From contig NZ_CP050854.1 in NCBI RefSeq assembly GCF_017569925.1, positions 868,001-932,000 on the forward strand: a DNA stretch of 64,000 bases, read 5' to 3'. Each line of letters begins with the position of its first letter. Position 1 is the stretch's first letter. Both the position numbers and the translations under genes were made by a program. The notes under the pieces are model-generated. The model was given only the letters and a program-made list of their open reading frames with translations, was not told the origin of the DNA and did not search any database. Positions 36,482 to 44,457 of the stretch are shown here, piece by piece. This DNA is from Brenneria izadpanahii (lineage in GTDB: Bacteria > Pseudomonadota > Gammaproteobacteria > Enterobacterales > Enterobacteriaceae).

Positions 36482-37090
36482 ATGCAAACCGGTCTGTTAT
36501 TCACCTACTGCAGCACTATTTTTATAGCTTCGATGATTCCAGGCCCTTCTATGATGCTGGCTATGTGTGTAGGTCAGAAAAGAAATGGTTTTATGCTGGG
36601 GAACGTGGCCGCGTTAGGTAACGTTACAGCATCCGTGATTCAGGCTCTGATTTCACTTGCGGTGATCTACACCATTGGCGATGTGAGTGAGAATTTGATG
36701 AAGGTAATTAAAATTGCCGGTGCAGTTTATATCATCTATATCGGTGTAAGACTTTTTATGGCTAATGGAATTGATGGTGGTGACGTTGGTGATCAAAAAA
36801 GCAGAGTTATTTCCACATTCACTCAAGGCTTTATTTTTGCCATTGCTAACCCAAAGGCTATTGTGTTTTTTGTAGCATTCTTCCCATCTTTCATCGACGT
36901 CAAAATTTCGATACTTAGCCAAGCATTAGTTATTTTATTTCCTATTGCGGCAATTGCTTATGCGTGTTTTTTGAGTTATGTCCTGGCTGGCGGGCTTTTA
37001 AAGAAGATGTTTGCGAATAATGTCTATGTTAGCCGGTCTTTTGCTCTGGGTATCATATGCACCGGCGTTAGTATCTTTTTTCTGCGGTAG
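36482..37090 (+). CDS. LysE/RhtB family exporter
   Basis: 202 residues, six membrane spans, start MQTGLLFTYCSTIFIASMIP with the family motif PGPSMMLAMCVGQKRNG (about 20-36), and NPKAIVFFVAFFPSFI (about 123-138). LysE/RhtB proteins export amino acids and derivatives. It begins four bases after the radical SAM stop, with GGAG as ribosome site, so the two are cotranscribed. This suggests that the enzyme makes a small amino acid-like product that is exported, or that the pump protects the producer. Confidence 0.88.
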   Translation: MQTGLLFTYCSTIFIASMIPGPSMMLAMCVGQKRNGFMLGNVAALGNVTASVIQALISLAVIYTIGDVSENLMKVIKIAGAVYIIYIGVRLFMANGIDGGDVGDQKSRVISTFTQGFIFAIANPKAIVFFVAFFPSFIDVKISILSQALVILFPIAAIAYACFLSYVLAGGLLKKMFANNVYVSRSFALGIICTGVSIFFLR

Positions 37091-37102
37091 TACTGTCGGA
37101 TA

Positions 37103-37128
37103 AGCACAGCCAGTTGTCTGACTGTGCT
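37103..37128 (+). terminator. Hairpin after the LysE-type gene
   Basis: AGCACAG (37103-37109) pairs with CTGTGCT (37122-37128), with a further CAG/CTG pair inside. No T-run follows, so termination efficiency is doubtful. Confidence 0.45.
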
Positions 37129-37386
37129 CTCCTAAGAACGGAGTGCGACTTTCACCGTACTCCGCTCAAACCTCTCAAAGGCATTTATTGTTACCCGGCA
37201 AGGCTTCTCATCACGCTGTTTTCACATATGGGCTTACCATGTTCCGTATATCTTGTGTGTCAGGTTAGCTGCCTACTGGAATGCGGAGGGCATATCGATC
37301 ACGAGAAGATAGCCCCATAGTCTTCTAGCCACCCTCATTGCCTTTTGGCCACAGGGTGTTAACCACTTCCACTGCTTACCGGCCTG

Positions 37387-37608
37387 TCAGCGATAATAAC
37401 GCACCGGTTTTTGCTGGAAATGACGCCACAGCCAAACAACCGCTACCGCCAGCAAGAGCCAGGGCAGTACTTTTATCGCTATGACGAACAGCCCTCCAAC
37501 CAGCATGAAAACAGCGGCGATAAACAGAGCGGCAAGAACGCCTAACAGTGACACGCCGGTCACCATCAGCATGATAAAAAACCCGATAACGAAGAAAATC
37601 TCCAACAT
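37387..37608 (-). CDS. pspG: Phage shock protein G
   Basis: 73 residues. The start is the ATG at 37608 (MLEIFFVIGFFIMLMVTGVS), with AGGAG seven bases upstream; the longer 136-codon reading runs through the promoter. Two membrane helices (about 3-20 and 25-62) match E. coli PspG, an inner membrane effector of the envelope stress response. It lies beside dusA and near qorA as in E. coli and has its own sigma-54 promoter. Confidence 0.93.
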   Translation of the reverse strand: MLEIFFVIGFFIMLMVTGVSLLGVLAALFIAAVFMLVGGLFVIAIKVLPWLLLAVAVVWLWRHFQQKPVRYYR

Positions 37609-37703
37609 GGCGTGCTCCTGTGGTGGCTGGTATCTATTTTTATTGTGATAGATCGACAAACCGTGAGGACTATCCCGACGGTTGTCATACTTACCAAAGT
37701 CAT

Positions 37704-37719
37704 TACAAGAAGCGTGCCA
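37704..37719 (-). promoter_or_regulatory. Sigma-54 promoter of pspG
   Basis: On the minus strand TGGCACG-CTTC-TTGTA matches the -24/-12 consensus TGGCACG-N4-TTGCA except for one base. It is about 95 bases ahead of the pspG start. In E. coli pspG is transcribed by sigma-54 with PspF, so the site fits. Confidence 0.85.
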
Positions 37720-37809
37720 GATTTTATCGCCGATAACTGATTGATTTATCAGCGATGAGAAAAAGAGAGAACATGCAGGGTTGGTCAAAAAGACCAACTG
37801 TTGGCTTTT

Positions 37810-38808
37810 TTAAGCTGCGGAATGATTAACTAATGCCAGCGCTTGCGCCACCACGCGGGTATCCGCCCCAGGCTTATGGGCGTTTTCGCTTAGGTGACGA
37901 CGCCACTGGCGCGCGCCGGGTACGCCCTGAAACAGACCGAGCATATGGCGGGTGATATGGCCGAGCGAGGCGCCAGCCGATAATTCGCGTTCGATATAGG
38001 GATACATCGCTTCGACGACGGCAACGAGCTGCGGATCGGCCGTGGACGAATCGAATAGCTCACGATCGACCTGCGCCAGAATACCGGGGTTTTGGTACGC
38101 CTCCCGCCCCATCATGACGCCATCCAGATGCTGCAGGTGCGTTTTGGCGTCCGCCAGCGTTTTCACGCCGCCGTTAATGGCGATGGTCAGCGCCGGGAAA
38201 TCACGCTTCAGTTGATATACGCGCGGATAATCCAGCGGCGGAATCTCACGGTTTTCTTTGGGGCTCAGCCCGGACAGCCAGGCTTTACGGGCATGGACAA
38301 TAAACGTGTCGCACCCGCCGCGTTCGGCAACGGTTTGGATAAATTCGCACAGAAATTCATAGCTGTCGCGATCGTCTATGCCAATGCGGGTTTTTACCGT
38401 CACCGGAATGGAGACCCGATCTTTCATCGCCTTGATGCAGTCCGCCACCAGGGGTGCCTCCCCCATCAGACAGGCGCCGAACCGGCCGTTCTGTACCCGA
38501 TCGGACGGGCATCCGACGTTCAGGTTCACCTCGTCATAGCCGCGCTGTTCCGCCAACCGCGCGCAGCGCGCTAGCGCCTGGGGATCGCTGCCGCCCAACT
38601 GCAACGCCAGCGGGTGCTCTTCCTCGTTGTAGGCCAGATAGTCCCCTTTACCGTGAATAATGGCGCCGGTAGTGACCATCTCGGTGTACAGCAAGGTCTG
38701 GCTGGTTAGCTGGCGGAGAAAATAGCGGCAGTGCCGGTCTGTCCAGTCGAGCATCGGCGCAATGGAGAAACGTTGGAGGCGGTATTTCTGCGGATTATCA
38801 GTATTCAT
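37810..38808 (-). CDS. dusA: tRNA-dihydrouridine(20/20a) synthase
   Basis: 332 residues. FMN-dependent reduction of U20/U20a in tRNA. The family start [18 protein letters not shown], the catalytic cysteine in [17 protein letters not shown] (about 100-116), [15 protein letters not shown] and INGGVKTL are all present. dusA 5' ends are frequent integration sites for mobile elements, but no integrase is found beside this copy. Confidence 0.96.
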   Translation of the reverse strand: MNTDNPQKYRLQRFSIAPMLDWTDRHCRYFLRQLTSQTLLYTEMVTTGAIIHGKGDYLAYNEEEHPLALQLGGSDPQALARCARLAEQRGYDEVNLNVGCPSDRVQNGRFGACLMGEAPLVADCIKAMKDRVSIPVTVKTRIGIDDRDSYEFLCEFIQTVAERGGCDTFIVHARKAWLSGLSPKENREIPPLDYPRVYQLKRDFPALTIAINGGVKTLADAKTHLQHLDGVMMGREAYQNPGILAQVDRELFDSSTADPQLVAVVEAMYPYIERELSAGASLGHITRHMLGLFQGVPGARQWRRHLSENAHKPGADTRVVAQALALVNHSAA

Positions 38809-39437
38809 GCTTGTTTTGGCTGGTTTTTTCCGAGGTTATATCTTTGATGGTTCTGTCGAATTTTCGCTTTATCCACACCTTTGCATCGCTGCCATTGCAT
38901 GGGATCGGAAAGGGAAAGACAATGTCGCCGCCTACTATAACATAGAGAAACGCTCGCGTGACGATGCGCCGTGCGGCCTGCGTCAGATGCCGGGATGGAA
39001 AAGGAACGATTTGAACCCACGGAACGATAACGCTTTGTTGCGCAAAGAGAGGTATCACGAGTGTATAATAGAATGTTCTCTATGGAAAAAACGTATATGG
39101 AATAGTCTGTTATGGCTATTTGGATATTCTTTTTTTCATCACGAGCGAAATAAGAACATGAAATAGCAGCCATAACGGTTTTTAACACGAAGTGACGCAT
39201 TATTATAAGCTGCTGGCATATATTGGAAAAAACTGTTGATGAGGAAATAAAGGCGGTTAGGAGAAAATTAGTGATTTTACTTTTTTGTCCTCATCTTGAT
39301 GTAATACTGACGATCGCTCTGGTTAATATTGAGCGATATTAAGCGGATATAGAATTAACCATGTTAAATAGAAAACTAAAGACATGAGGCAACCTTCTGT
39401 CTGCATGACTTTTCCTGACGCTTTTCTAACAAAATAC
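38809..39437. other. Gap between dusA and the zinc-ribbon gene
   Basis: 629 bases without a credible gene. A TATAAT box at 39065-39070 with TTGCGC upstream could be a rightward promoter, but what follows has only ORFs of 10-14 codons. Frames open on both strands between 38800 and 39200 have no recognisable content. Confidence 0.5.
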
Positions 39438-39596
39438 TTATGAATTCTTTTTAAGATCTTTATCTAAAACTCTTTGAAAATAATGGCCGCAGTGCGGACA
39501 AATCATAATGATATTTTTACGAAATCTGCTTTGATTCTGTTCTGATGCCTGGGCGCATTTGGGGCAGGTGACTTCAATTGATGTGTCACGAAACAT
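39438..39596 (-). CDS. Small zinc-ribbon protein (YnfU-like)
   Basis: 52 residues from the ATG at 39596 (MFRDTSIEVTCPKCAQASEQ); earlier in-frame ATGs at 39620 and 39641 are possible and no start has a strong ribosome site. Two CPxC knuckles, CPKC near residue 11 and CPHC near 34, would bind one zinc ion. Spacing and context (CPKCAQASEQ...RKNIIMICPHCGHYFQRVL) resemble the E. coli small protein YnfU. Function unknown. Confidence 0.65.
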   Translation of the reverse strand: MFRDTSIEVTCPKCAQASEQNQSRFRKNIIMICPHCGHYFQRVLDKDLKKNS

Positions 39597-39937
39597 CTTG
39601 AGGCTATTGAAGATAAACATATGTTTTACCAGTAGATGCATGGGTAGTGATTATAGGCCATTTTTAGGGTAATAGCTCGTATTGGTTTATTTATTATTCG
39701 TTTTTGCGCGGAGAGTAAGGCGGCGGTAAAAATTTTTATCGCTGGCGAAATGTGGAAATAAAAATAAGTCTATGATGTGTTGGATAATTAAATGACGCGA
39801 TAGAAAAATCCGGCGGCATAATTTTATTGACGTTATTAAATAGCCGAAAAATATCGCACGATAGCCAATATACGACTACGCTTAAACAGGTGTCTTTTAT
39901 CACCAGGAAGCTTATTTTCACTAAGAAGGAACTATTT
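39597..39937. other. Gap upstream of ecnB
   Basis: AT-rich 341 bases holding divergent promoters for the zinc-ribbon gene and ecnB. No RNA gene or operator recognised. Confidence 0.4.
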
Positions 39938-40075
39938 ATGTCTATGTTCAAGAAAAGTCTTGTCGTTATTTTTTCCGCGTTACTCTTATCCGCCGTTGTT
40001 GGGTGCAATACCACGCGCGGCGTAGGGGAAGATGTTGAAGCGGGCGGGAATGCAATACAGCGCAGCGCGCAGTAA
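39938..40075 (+). CDS. ecnB: Entericidin B lipoprotein
   Basis: 45 residues: a lipoprotein signal [20 protein letters not shown], lipobox VVGC, then the mature start [18 protein letters not shown], which is characteristic of EcnB. The ATG at 39938 has AAGGA seven bases upstream. EcnB is described in E. coli as a small bacteriolytic lipoprotein whose paired partner is EcnA, normally encoded directly upstream. Here no ecnA is adjacent; an EcnA-like gene lies about 20 kb away at 60097. Confidence 0.9.
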   Translation: MSMFKKSLVVIFSALLLSAVVGCNTTRGVGEDVEAGGNAIQRSAQ

Positions 40076-40085
40076 ACGCGCTGCG
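40061..40085 (+). terminator. ecnB terminator overlapping its stop codon
   Basis: CGCAGCGCG (40061-40069) pairs with CGCGCTGCG (40077-40085), followed by TTTTC. The loop contains the TAA stop codon. Confidence 0.75.
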
Positions 40086-40328
40086 TTTTCTGCGCCGGGA
40101 GCGAGCTATACCGCTCTCGCTAAAAGCCTCATGATTAATTTCACCGTAATAGTTTGATTTTTTGACTCTCACCGAGTTTGTTTGCTAATAAGCATGGTAA
40201 TGCAATCACCATCCCCATTCTCCGAATGGCCGCGTAATATGCATATCCTCCACCGCGGGAGGAATACATGACTAAATCATTCAACCTCGGCCATCCGCCC
40301 AAATAGCCAAAAGAAAAGACGGACAGGG

Positions 40329-41261
40329 TTAAGCTAACCCTGGCTGCAATACCTGCCGTAAGCGCTCGGGAATATTTTCCGCATACTGTTGCAACTGTTC
40401 GATAAAGGTATCAACCAGCGCGGAGGCCGGGCGGTGCAGCGGACGAATCAGGCTGACGGTAAAGGGCACATCGATGCTGAAAGGGCGTACCACAACGCCG
40501 GAAGCGGCGTAGTCCAGCGCGGTCAACGGATTGACAATCGAGATGCCCACGCCCGCGCGCACCATGGCGCAGACCGACGCCGCGCTGTGCGTCTCCACTA
40601 CCATCTGGCGGGAAACGCCTTCCTCCCTAAACAGCTTATCCAATAGTTGGCGATAGCCGTCGGCGCTCGACAGGCTGATAAAAGGTTCAGCGGCGAAATC
40701 GGCGGGGGAAAGCGTCGTTTTCGCCGCCAGAGGATGGCGGGCGGGAAGGACGCACACTTCGTTGAGCATCATCAGGGTCTGACGCTCCGTACCCGCGGGC
40801 GTCGCGCTATTTTCGGTCAGCCCCAGATCGTGGCGTTGGGCGGACAGCCACTCCTCCAACAGCGGCGACTCCTGCGGAATAATGTGCAGGTTGAGCGACG
40901 GATAGCGGGCCAGCAGCGGTTTGCACACGTCCGGCAGCAGCGACTGCGAGAATACCGGCAGACAGGCGATAGAGAGCTGAGCCTGCTGAAAACGGCGGAT
41001 ATCCGCGGCGGCGTTGACGATCCTGTCCAATCCGTAATAAGAGCGTTGGACTTCTTCAAACAGCTGCAAACCCTGAGCGGTGGGATAAAGCCGCCCGCGC
41101 AGGCGTTCAAACAGCGTCATCTGTATCAGCTTTTCAAACCGCGCCAGTTCGCGGCTGACCGTTGGCTGCGAGGTGTTCAGCAGCGCCGCGGCTTCTGTCA
41201 GATTGCCGGTAGTCATCACCGCATGGAAAATTTCAATATGCCGTAGGGATATTGCCGCCAC
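40329..41261 (-). CDS. lysR: LysR, activator of lysA
   Basis: 310 residues from a GTG start at 41261 (MAAISLRHIEIFHAVMTTGN), chosen because GGGAGG precedes it and because E. coli LysR starts the same way. Helix-turn-helix LTEAAALLNTSQPTVSRELA; effector domain with VETHSAASVCAMVRAGVGIS. It activates lysA when lysine or diaminopimelate levels require it. Divergent from lysA as in E. coli. Confidence 0.95.
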   Translation of the reverse strand: MAAISLRHIEIFHAVMTTGNLTEAAALLNTSQPTVSRELARFEKLIQMTLFERLRGRLYPTAQGLQLFEEVQRSYYGLDRIVNAAADIRRFQQAQLSIACLPVFSQSLLPDVCKPLLARYPSLNLHIIPQESPLLEEWLSAQRHDLGLTENSATPAGTERQTLMMLNEVCVLPARHPLAAKTTLSPADFAAEPFISLSSADGYRQLLDKLFREEGVSRQMVVETHSAASVCAMVRAGVGISIVNPLTALDYAASGVVVRPFSIDVPFTVSLIRPLHRPASALVDTFIEQLQQYAENIPERLRQVLQPGLA

Positions 41262-41288
41262 GTTACCTCCCTCACCAAGATGCCTCAA

Positions 41289-41541
41289 GCTATATCATAA
41301 ATGAATAGAGTCCGCTTAAAACGATATTTGTTTACCAGATAAGAAAATATTACCTTGGCATTCATTTACACGCTTTGGCAAAACACATTCACGGCCGCCG
41401 CCTAATGCTCCCTGTCATCCCCGCCGGCATGGCAATGACGGGAGAACGGCCTGACTACGGATGCTCAGCACGGCATCTGCGCAGGCGGGGAGCCGTGAAT
41501 GACGTTATTTTGTCAACAGCGTTATTCCCGAAGGAAACACG
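41289..41541. promoter_or_regulatory. lysR-lysA control region with a MITE relic
   Basis: The divergent promoters and LysR operator must lie here. CCTGTCATCCCCGCCGGCAT (41408-41427) and GCAGGCGGGGAGCCGTGAATG (41475 on, shortened) resemble the GC-rich inverted ends of the element at 33816-33963, so a mobile relic sits between operator and gene. Confidence 0.4.
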
Positions 41542-42804
41542 ATGCCACACGATCTGAATGACGCCTCTCATGCGCTGAATGCGCAAAATCTGCGCGAGTT
41601 ACCCGCTCGTTTCGGCTGCCCGGTCTGGGCTTATGATGCGCAAACCATTATTGATAACATCGCCAAACTGCGCCGGTTCGATACCATCCGTTTTGCGCAG
41701 AAATCCTGCTCCAATACGCATATTCTGCGCCTGATGCGTCAACAGGGGGTCAAAGTGGATTCCGTGTCGCTGGGGGAAATCGAGCGGGCGCTGGCGGCGG
41801 GGTTCGAGCCGGGAACCGACGAGCATCAGATCGTCTTTACCGCCGATCTGTTGGATCGCCCGACGCTACAGCGGGTAACGGAGCTTAATATCCCGGTTAA
41901 CGCCGGATCGGTGGATATGCTGGAGCAGCTTGGAAAACAGTCTCCGGGACATCCGGTGTGGCTGCGCGTGAATCCCGGCTTTGGCCACGGCCACAGCCAG
42001 AAAACCAATACCGGCGGCGAGAACAGCAAGCACGGCATCTGGTATGGCGATTTGCCGCAGGCGTTGGCGCAAATTCAACGTTATCAGTTGAAGCTGGTGG
42101 GCATTCATATGCATATCGGTTCCGGGGTGGATTACGACCATCTGGCTCAGGTCTGTGAGGCGATGGTGCGGCAGGCGATTGCGCTGGGCCACGATATCGA
42201 GGCGATTTCCGCCGGCGGCGGCCTGTCTATTCCTTACCGCGACGGCGAAGAGGCGATCGATACCGAACACTACTATGGTTTGTGGAATCAGGCGCGGGAA
42301 AGAATTGCGGCCCATCTTGGGCATCTGGTCACGCTGGAAATCGAGCCCGGCCGTTTTCTGGTGGCCGAGTCGGGTGTGCTGGTGGCCGAAGTGCGGGCGG
42401 TGAAGGATATGGGCAGCCGTCACTTTGTGCTGGTGGATGCCGGTTTTAACGATCTGATGCGTCCGGCGATGTACGGCAGCTATCACCATATTTCGCTGCT
42501 GCCGGGCGACAACCGCGATATCCGTCATGCGCCGCTGCGCGACAGCGTAATCGCCGGGCCGTTGTGCGAATCGGGCGATGTTTTCACCCAGCAGGCGGGG
42601 GGCGGCGTTGAAACGATCGCGCTGCCGCAAGCGCAAGTGGGCGATTATCTGGTGTTCCACGATACCGGCGCTTACGGCGCTTCCATGTCATCCAACTACA
42701 ATAGCCGTCCGCTGTTGCCGGAAGTACTGTTTGAGCAGGGGCAACCGCGTTTGATCCGCCGCCGCCAGACCCTGGAAGAGCTGTTGGCGCTGGAACAGGT
42801 TTAA
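41542..42804 (+). CDS. lysA: Diaminopimelate decarboxylase
   Basis: 420 residues. PLP lysine in RFAQKSCSNTHILRLM (about 53), the glycine-rich phosphate loop AISAGGGLSIPY, EPGRFLVAESG, and the C-terminal catalytic GPLCESGDVF. It carries out the last step of lysine synthesis. AAGGA seven bases ahead of the ATG. Divergent from lysR. Confidence 0.97.
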   Translation: MPHDLNDASHALNAQNLRELPARFGCPVWAYDAQTIIDNIAKLRRFDTIRFAQKSCSNTHILRLMRQQGVKVDSVSLGEIERALAAGFEPGTDEHQIVFTADLLDRPTLQRVTELNIPVNAGSVDMLEQLGKQSPGHPVWLRVNPGFGHGHSQKTNTGGENSKHGIWYGDLPQALAQIQRYQLKLVGIHMHIGSGVDYDHLAQVCEAMVRQAIALGHDIEAISAGGGLSIPYRDGEEAIDTEHYYGLWNQARERIAAHLGHLVTLEIEPGRFLVAESGVLVAEVRAVKDMGSRHFVLVDAGFNDLMRPAMYGSYHHISLLPGDNRDIRHAPLRDSVIAGPLCESGDVFTQQAGGGVETIALPQAQVGDYLVFHDTGAYGASMSSNYNSRPLLPEVLFEQGQPRLIRRRQTLEELLALEQV

Positions 42805-42892
42805 CCATAGCGCGGCAAACCGGCGCACCCTAACGTTCACCTGTTTGCCGCAGTGATGATCACCCCGAAAAAGGCGCAAGGATGAACATCTT
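42805..42892. other. Short gap after lysA
   Basis: AACATC-TTTCAC-GATGTT-TTCC at 42885-42902 may be the lysA terminator; it overlaps the end of the small ORF read in the other direction. Confidence 0.45.
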
Positions 42893-43054
42893 TCACGATG
42901 TTTTCCGTATGGCATGAACAATCTTCTCAATGATGACAACGAATACCAGCGCCACAACACTATTAACGGTCAGTGCCGTTATCAGCAACGCGAAGTCGTA
43001 ATCACTGCCAGTGCATTGAATGGATAATCCCCGGCACATCCGATCAATGGACAT
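42893..43054 (-). CDS. Possible 53-residue membrane protein next to a Tlde1 relic
   Basis: ORF of 53 codons starting MSIDRMCRGLSIQC and containing one strong hydrophobic helix (LLITALTVNSVVALVFVVII, about 25-44) with a basic tail (KIVHAIRKTS). It begins eight bases after the end of the Tlde1-like fragment and has no clear ribosome site. Position and topology would fit an immunity or holin-like partner, but it may equally be a chance frame or a separate relic. Confidence 0.35.
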   Translation of the reverse strand: MSIDRMCRGLSIQCTGSDYDFALLITALTVNSVVALVFVVIIEKIVHAIRKTS

Positions 43055-43061
43055 AAGAATG

Positions 43062-43229
43062 CTATCGGCCGTTGGGAATAGCTGAGTGGTCTATGAATGA
43101 ACATTCCGCGCGGTTGGTAAACGGCATGTCGCCACTGAAAACCTCAAAAGCGCCGATGCCTGGGCATTGTAGATAAAGCTTCTTCCTGTCGGTTGAAATC
43201 TGGTCGAGATCGAGTAAACAATTGATCAT
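43062..43229 (-). pseudogene. Truncated Tlde1 (DUF2778) type toxin domain
   Basis: 55 codons with a ribosome site (AAGGGA just before the ATG): MINCLLDLDQISTDRKKLYL, then QCPGIGAFEVFSG, NRAECSFID and IPNGR. The pattern L.C.G(I/V)G.F.(V/A)FSG...N...C......IP.GR is the first half of the DUF2778 domain of Tlde1, a type VI-secreted peptidoglycan L,D-transpeptidase exchange enzyme. A TAG stop follows IPNGR, before the catalytic His/Cys region, so this is a dead N-terminal stub. Confidence 0.6.
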
Positions 43230-43355
43230 AATTCCCTTTCCTTACGCTATCCATCTAATTTTAAACCGGATATCACTCTTTTAGCCCGATCTTGTCTCAG
43301 AAATGCGCGGTTATCGCCATTTTTTACCGTTGCAGATGTGCGTCTCTCTTATTGA

Positions 43356-43529
43356 CTAGGCCGAGATATTCCCGCCCTGAACCTGCATGTTGATATCCAA
43401 TTGGCCGCCGGTGGTCAAGGTTAAACTCCGACCGGCGAGGGTTGCCGTACGATTGAGTATTCGTGCGGCTTTGAGTGCGTCTGCCTCGCTGGCGAAAGTA
43501 ACTTGGGAATCATAAAATTTAATTAACTG
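43356..43529 (-). pseudogene. C-terminal gene fragment of unknown family
   Basis: A stop-to-stop frame of 57 codons without a proper start: QLIKFYDSQVTFASEADALK, AARILNRTATLAGRSLTL and TTGGQLDINMQVQGGNISA. Composition and periodicity look like a real protein end. Upstream is a stop codon, so it is a relic. It lies in the same decayed stretch as the Tlde1 fragment. Confidence 0.4.
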
Positions 43530-44030
43530 TTACCATGTGGTGAAGTGCAATACAGAAAGTGAAACCGTAGTTTTTTCTAGTTTGAAATGACAGCGTAAGT
43601 GTGAGTTTATTTCATAATCAAGGCTATTAATTATAGGCCTACCCATTATTCGATTCCTTTTCATATCCATTGAAGCCAATAAAATGCGGGCTATCATACT
43701 GGTGAAAAAATATTATGTAATTATCTAAACAATTAACTATTTTTTATGATAAGTCTTGTTTGCGGATGAAGAATGCCACGCTAATCTTCTTGCCGTAGTT
43801 GCGTTATGCGCGTGTGGCGATGACGGCGAAGAACAAGAGAAAGCTATATCGGCGGCGGCCTAAAATATCCGGCATTTTCGACACGGTTATATCATCAAAA
43901 GCTGTAATGCATATCATTAGCGCCGCTTTATTACATGGCGCCGAAGATATTTACAGTTGGTTTCATTTAGAGCAGAACTCTTTCGATTAGGGGCTGGTTT
44001 CTTTCGTCCGGCATCTTTAGAGTATCAAGT
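43530..44030. other. Decayed or non-coding DNA upstream of the sRNA
   Basis: 501 bases of mixed composition with no recognised gene. A 63-codon frame at 43799-43990 on the plus strand is arginine/lysine-rich and unrecognised. The last about 100 bases must contain the promoter of the OmrA/B-type RNA, where an OmpR site would be expected; I cannot place it with confidence. Confidence 0.4.
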
Positions 44031-44120
44031 CCCAGAGGTATTGATTGGTGATATATCAATGTGCTCTGTACATTGAAGCATTTGATTACACCAACCTACG
44101 CGGATGCGTAGGTTTTTTTT
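44031..44120 (+). ncRNA. omrA: OmrA/OmrB family small RNA
   Basis: The RNA starts CCCAGAGGTATTGATTGGTG, identical to the conserved 5' end that in E. coli OmrA and OmrB pairs with target messengers (ompT, cirA, csgD, ompR). It ends with ACACCAACCTACGCGGATGC followed by GTAGGT and eight or more Ts, the conserved Hfq-binding terminator; the variable middle differs. Length about 90 bases, as expected. In E. coli omrA/omrB lie between aas and galR-lysA-lysR; here a single copy lies between lysA and aas, supporting orthology. Confidence 0.9.
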
Positions 44121-44329
44121 TGCCTCTTTTTTTATTTTACGGGCCGTCTGGCTCGTCACTTCACTTTCTTCGCTTTGGGTATTGATTCGCCGGGGAGTTT
44201 ACGGATTTCGCCGTTGTTTAATTTTTAACCAAACATTACTTGCATCACAAATAGAAAAGAAACTCGTTTATTCCCTTAGCGCCTAATTGACCGTTTAAAT
44301 AGCCGGTGCTAATTTCTTCCTATGCATAA
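44121..44329 (+). promoter_or_regulatory. Upstream region of the bgl operon
   Basis: AT-rich 209 bases between the sRNA terminator and the first RAT; must contain the bgl promoter. A TCACA half-site (44248-44252) is all that suggests CRP control. Confidence 0.4.
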
Positions 44330-44360
44330 GGCTTGTTACCGTTCGGCGGGCAAAACTTAA
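44330..44360 (+). promoter_or_regulatory. RAT antiterminator site in the bglG leader
   Basis: GGCTTGTTACCG-TTC-GGCGG followed by GCAAAACTTAA has both halves of a BglG/LicT antiterminator hairpin. It precedes the operon's terminator and overlaps its first arm, the classical layout that lets BglG allow its own transcription when beta-glucosides are taken up. Confidence 0.9.
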
Positions 44361-44438
44361 GTGCGGATACTCAACGTATGTATTACATGACTGTATTACA
44401 TACCCGTTAGGTCTGTATTTTAGTTTTGCCCGTTTTTT
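44347..44438 (+). terminator. Leader terminator of the bgl operon
   Basis: CGGGCAAAACTTAA (44347-44360) pairs with TTTTAGTTTTGCCCG (44418-44432), followed by TTTTTT. It lies before the bglG start at 44458 and shares its first arm with the RAT. Confidence 0.85.
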
Positions 44439-44457
44439 ATTTAAGGGGACAAGGGTG

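Noticed and set aside
37810..38808. Prophage or island integrated at dusA
   Set aside because: dusA is a known integration site, but no integrase or att-like duplication was seen next to it.
38990..39060. tRNA-like stretch on the minus strand (GGTTCAAATC resembles a T-loop)
   Set aside because: The T-stem does not pair, and no acceptor or anticodon arms can be built around it.
43799..43990. 63-codon ORF on the plus strand
   Set aside because: Basic low-complexity start, no ribosome site and no recognisable family; not listed as a gene.
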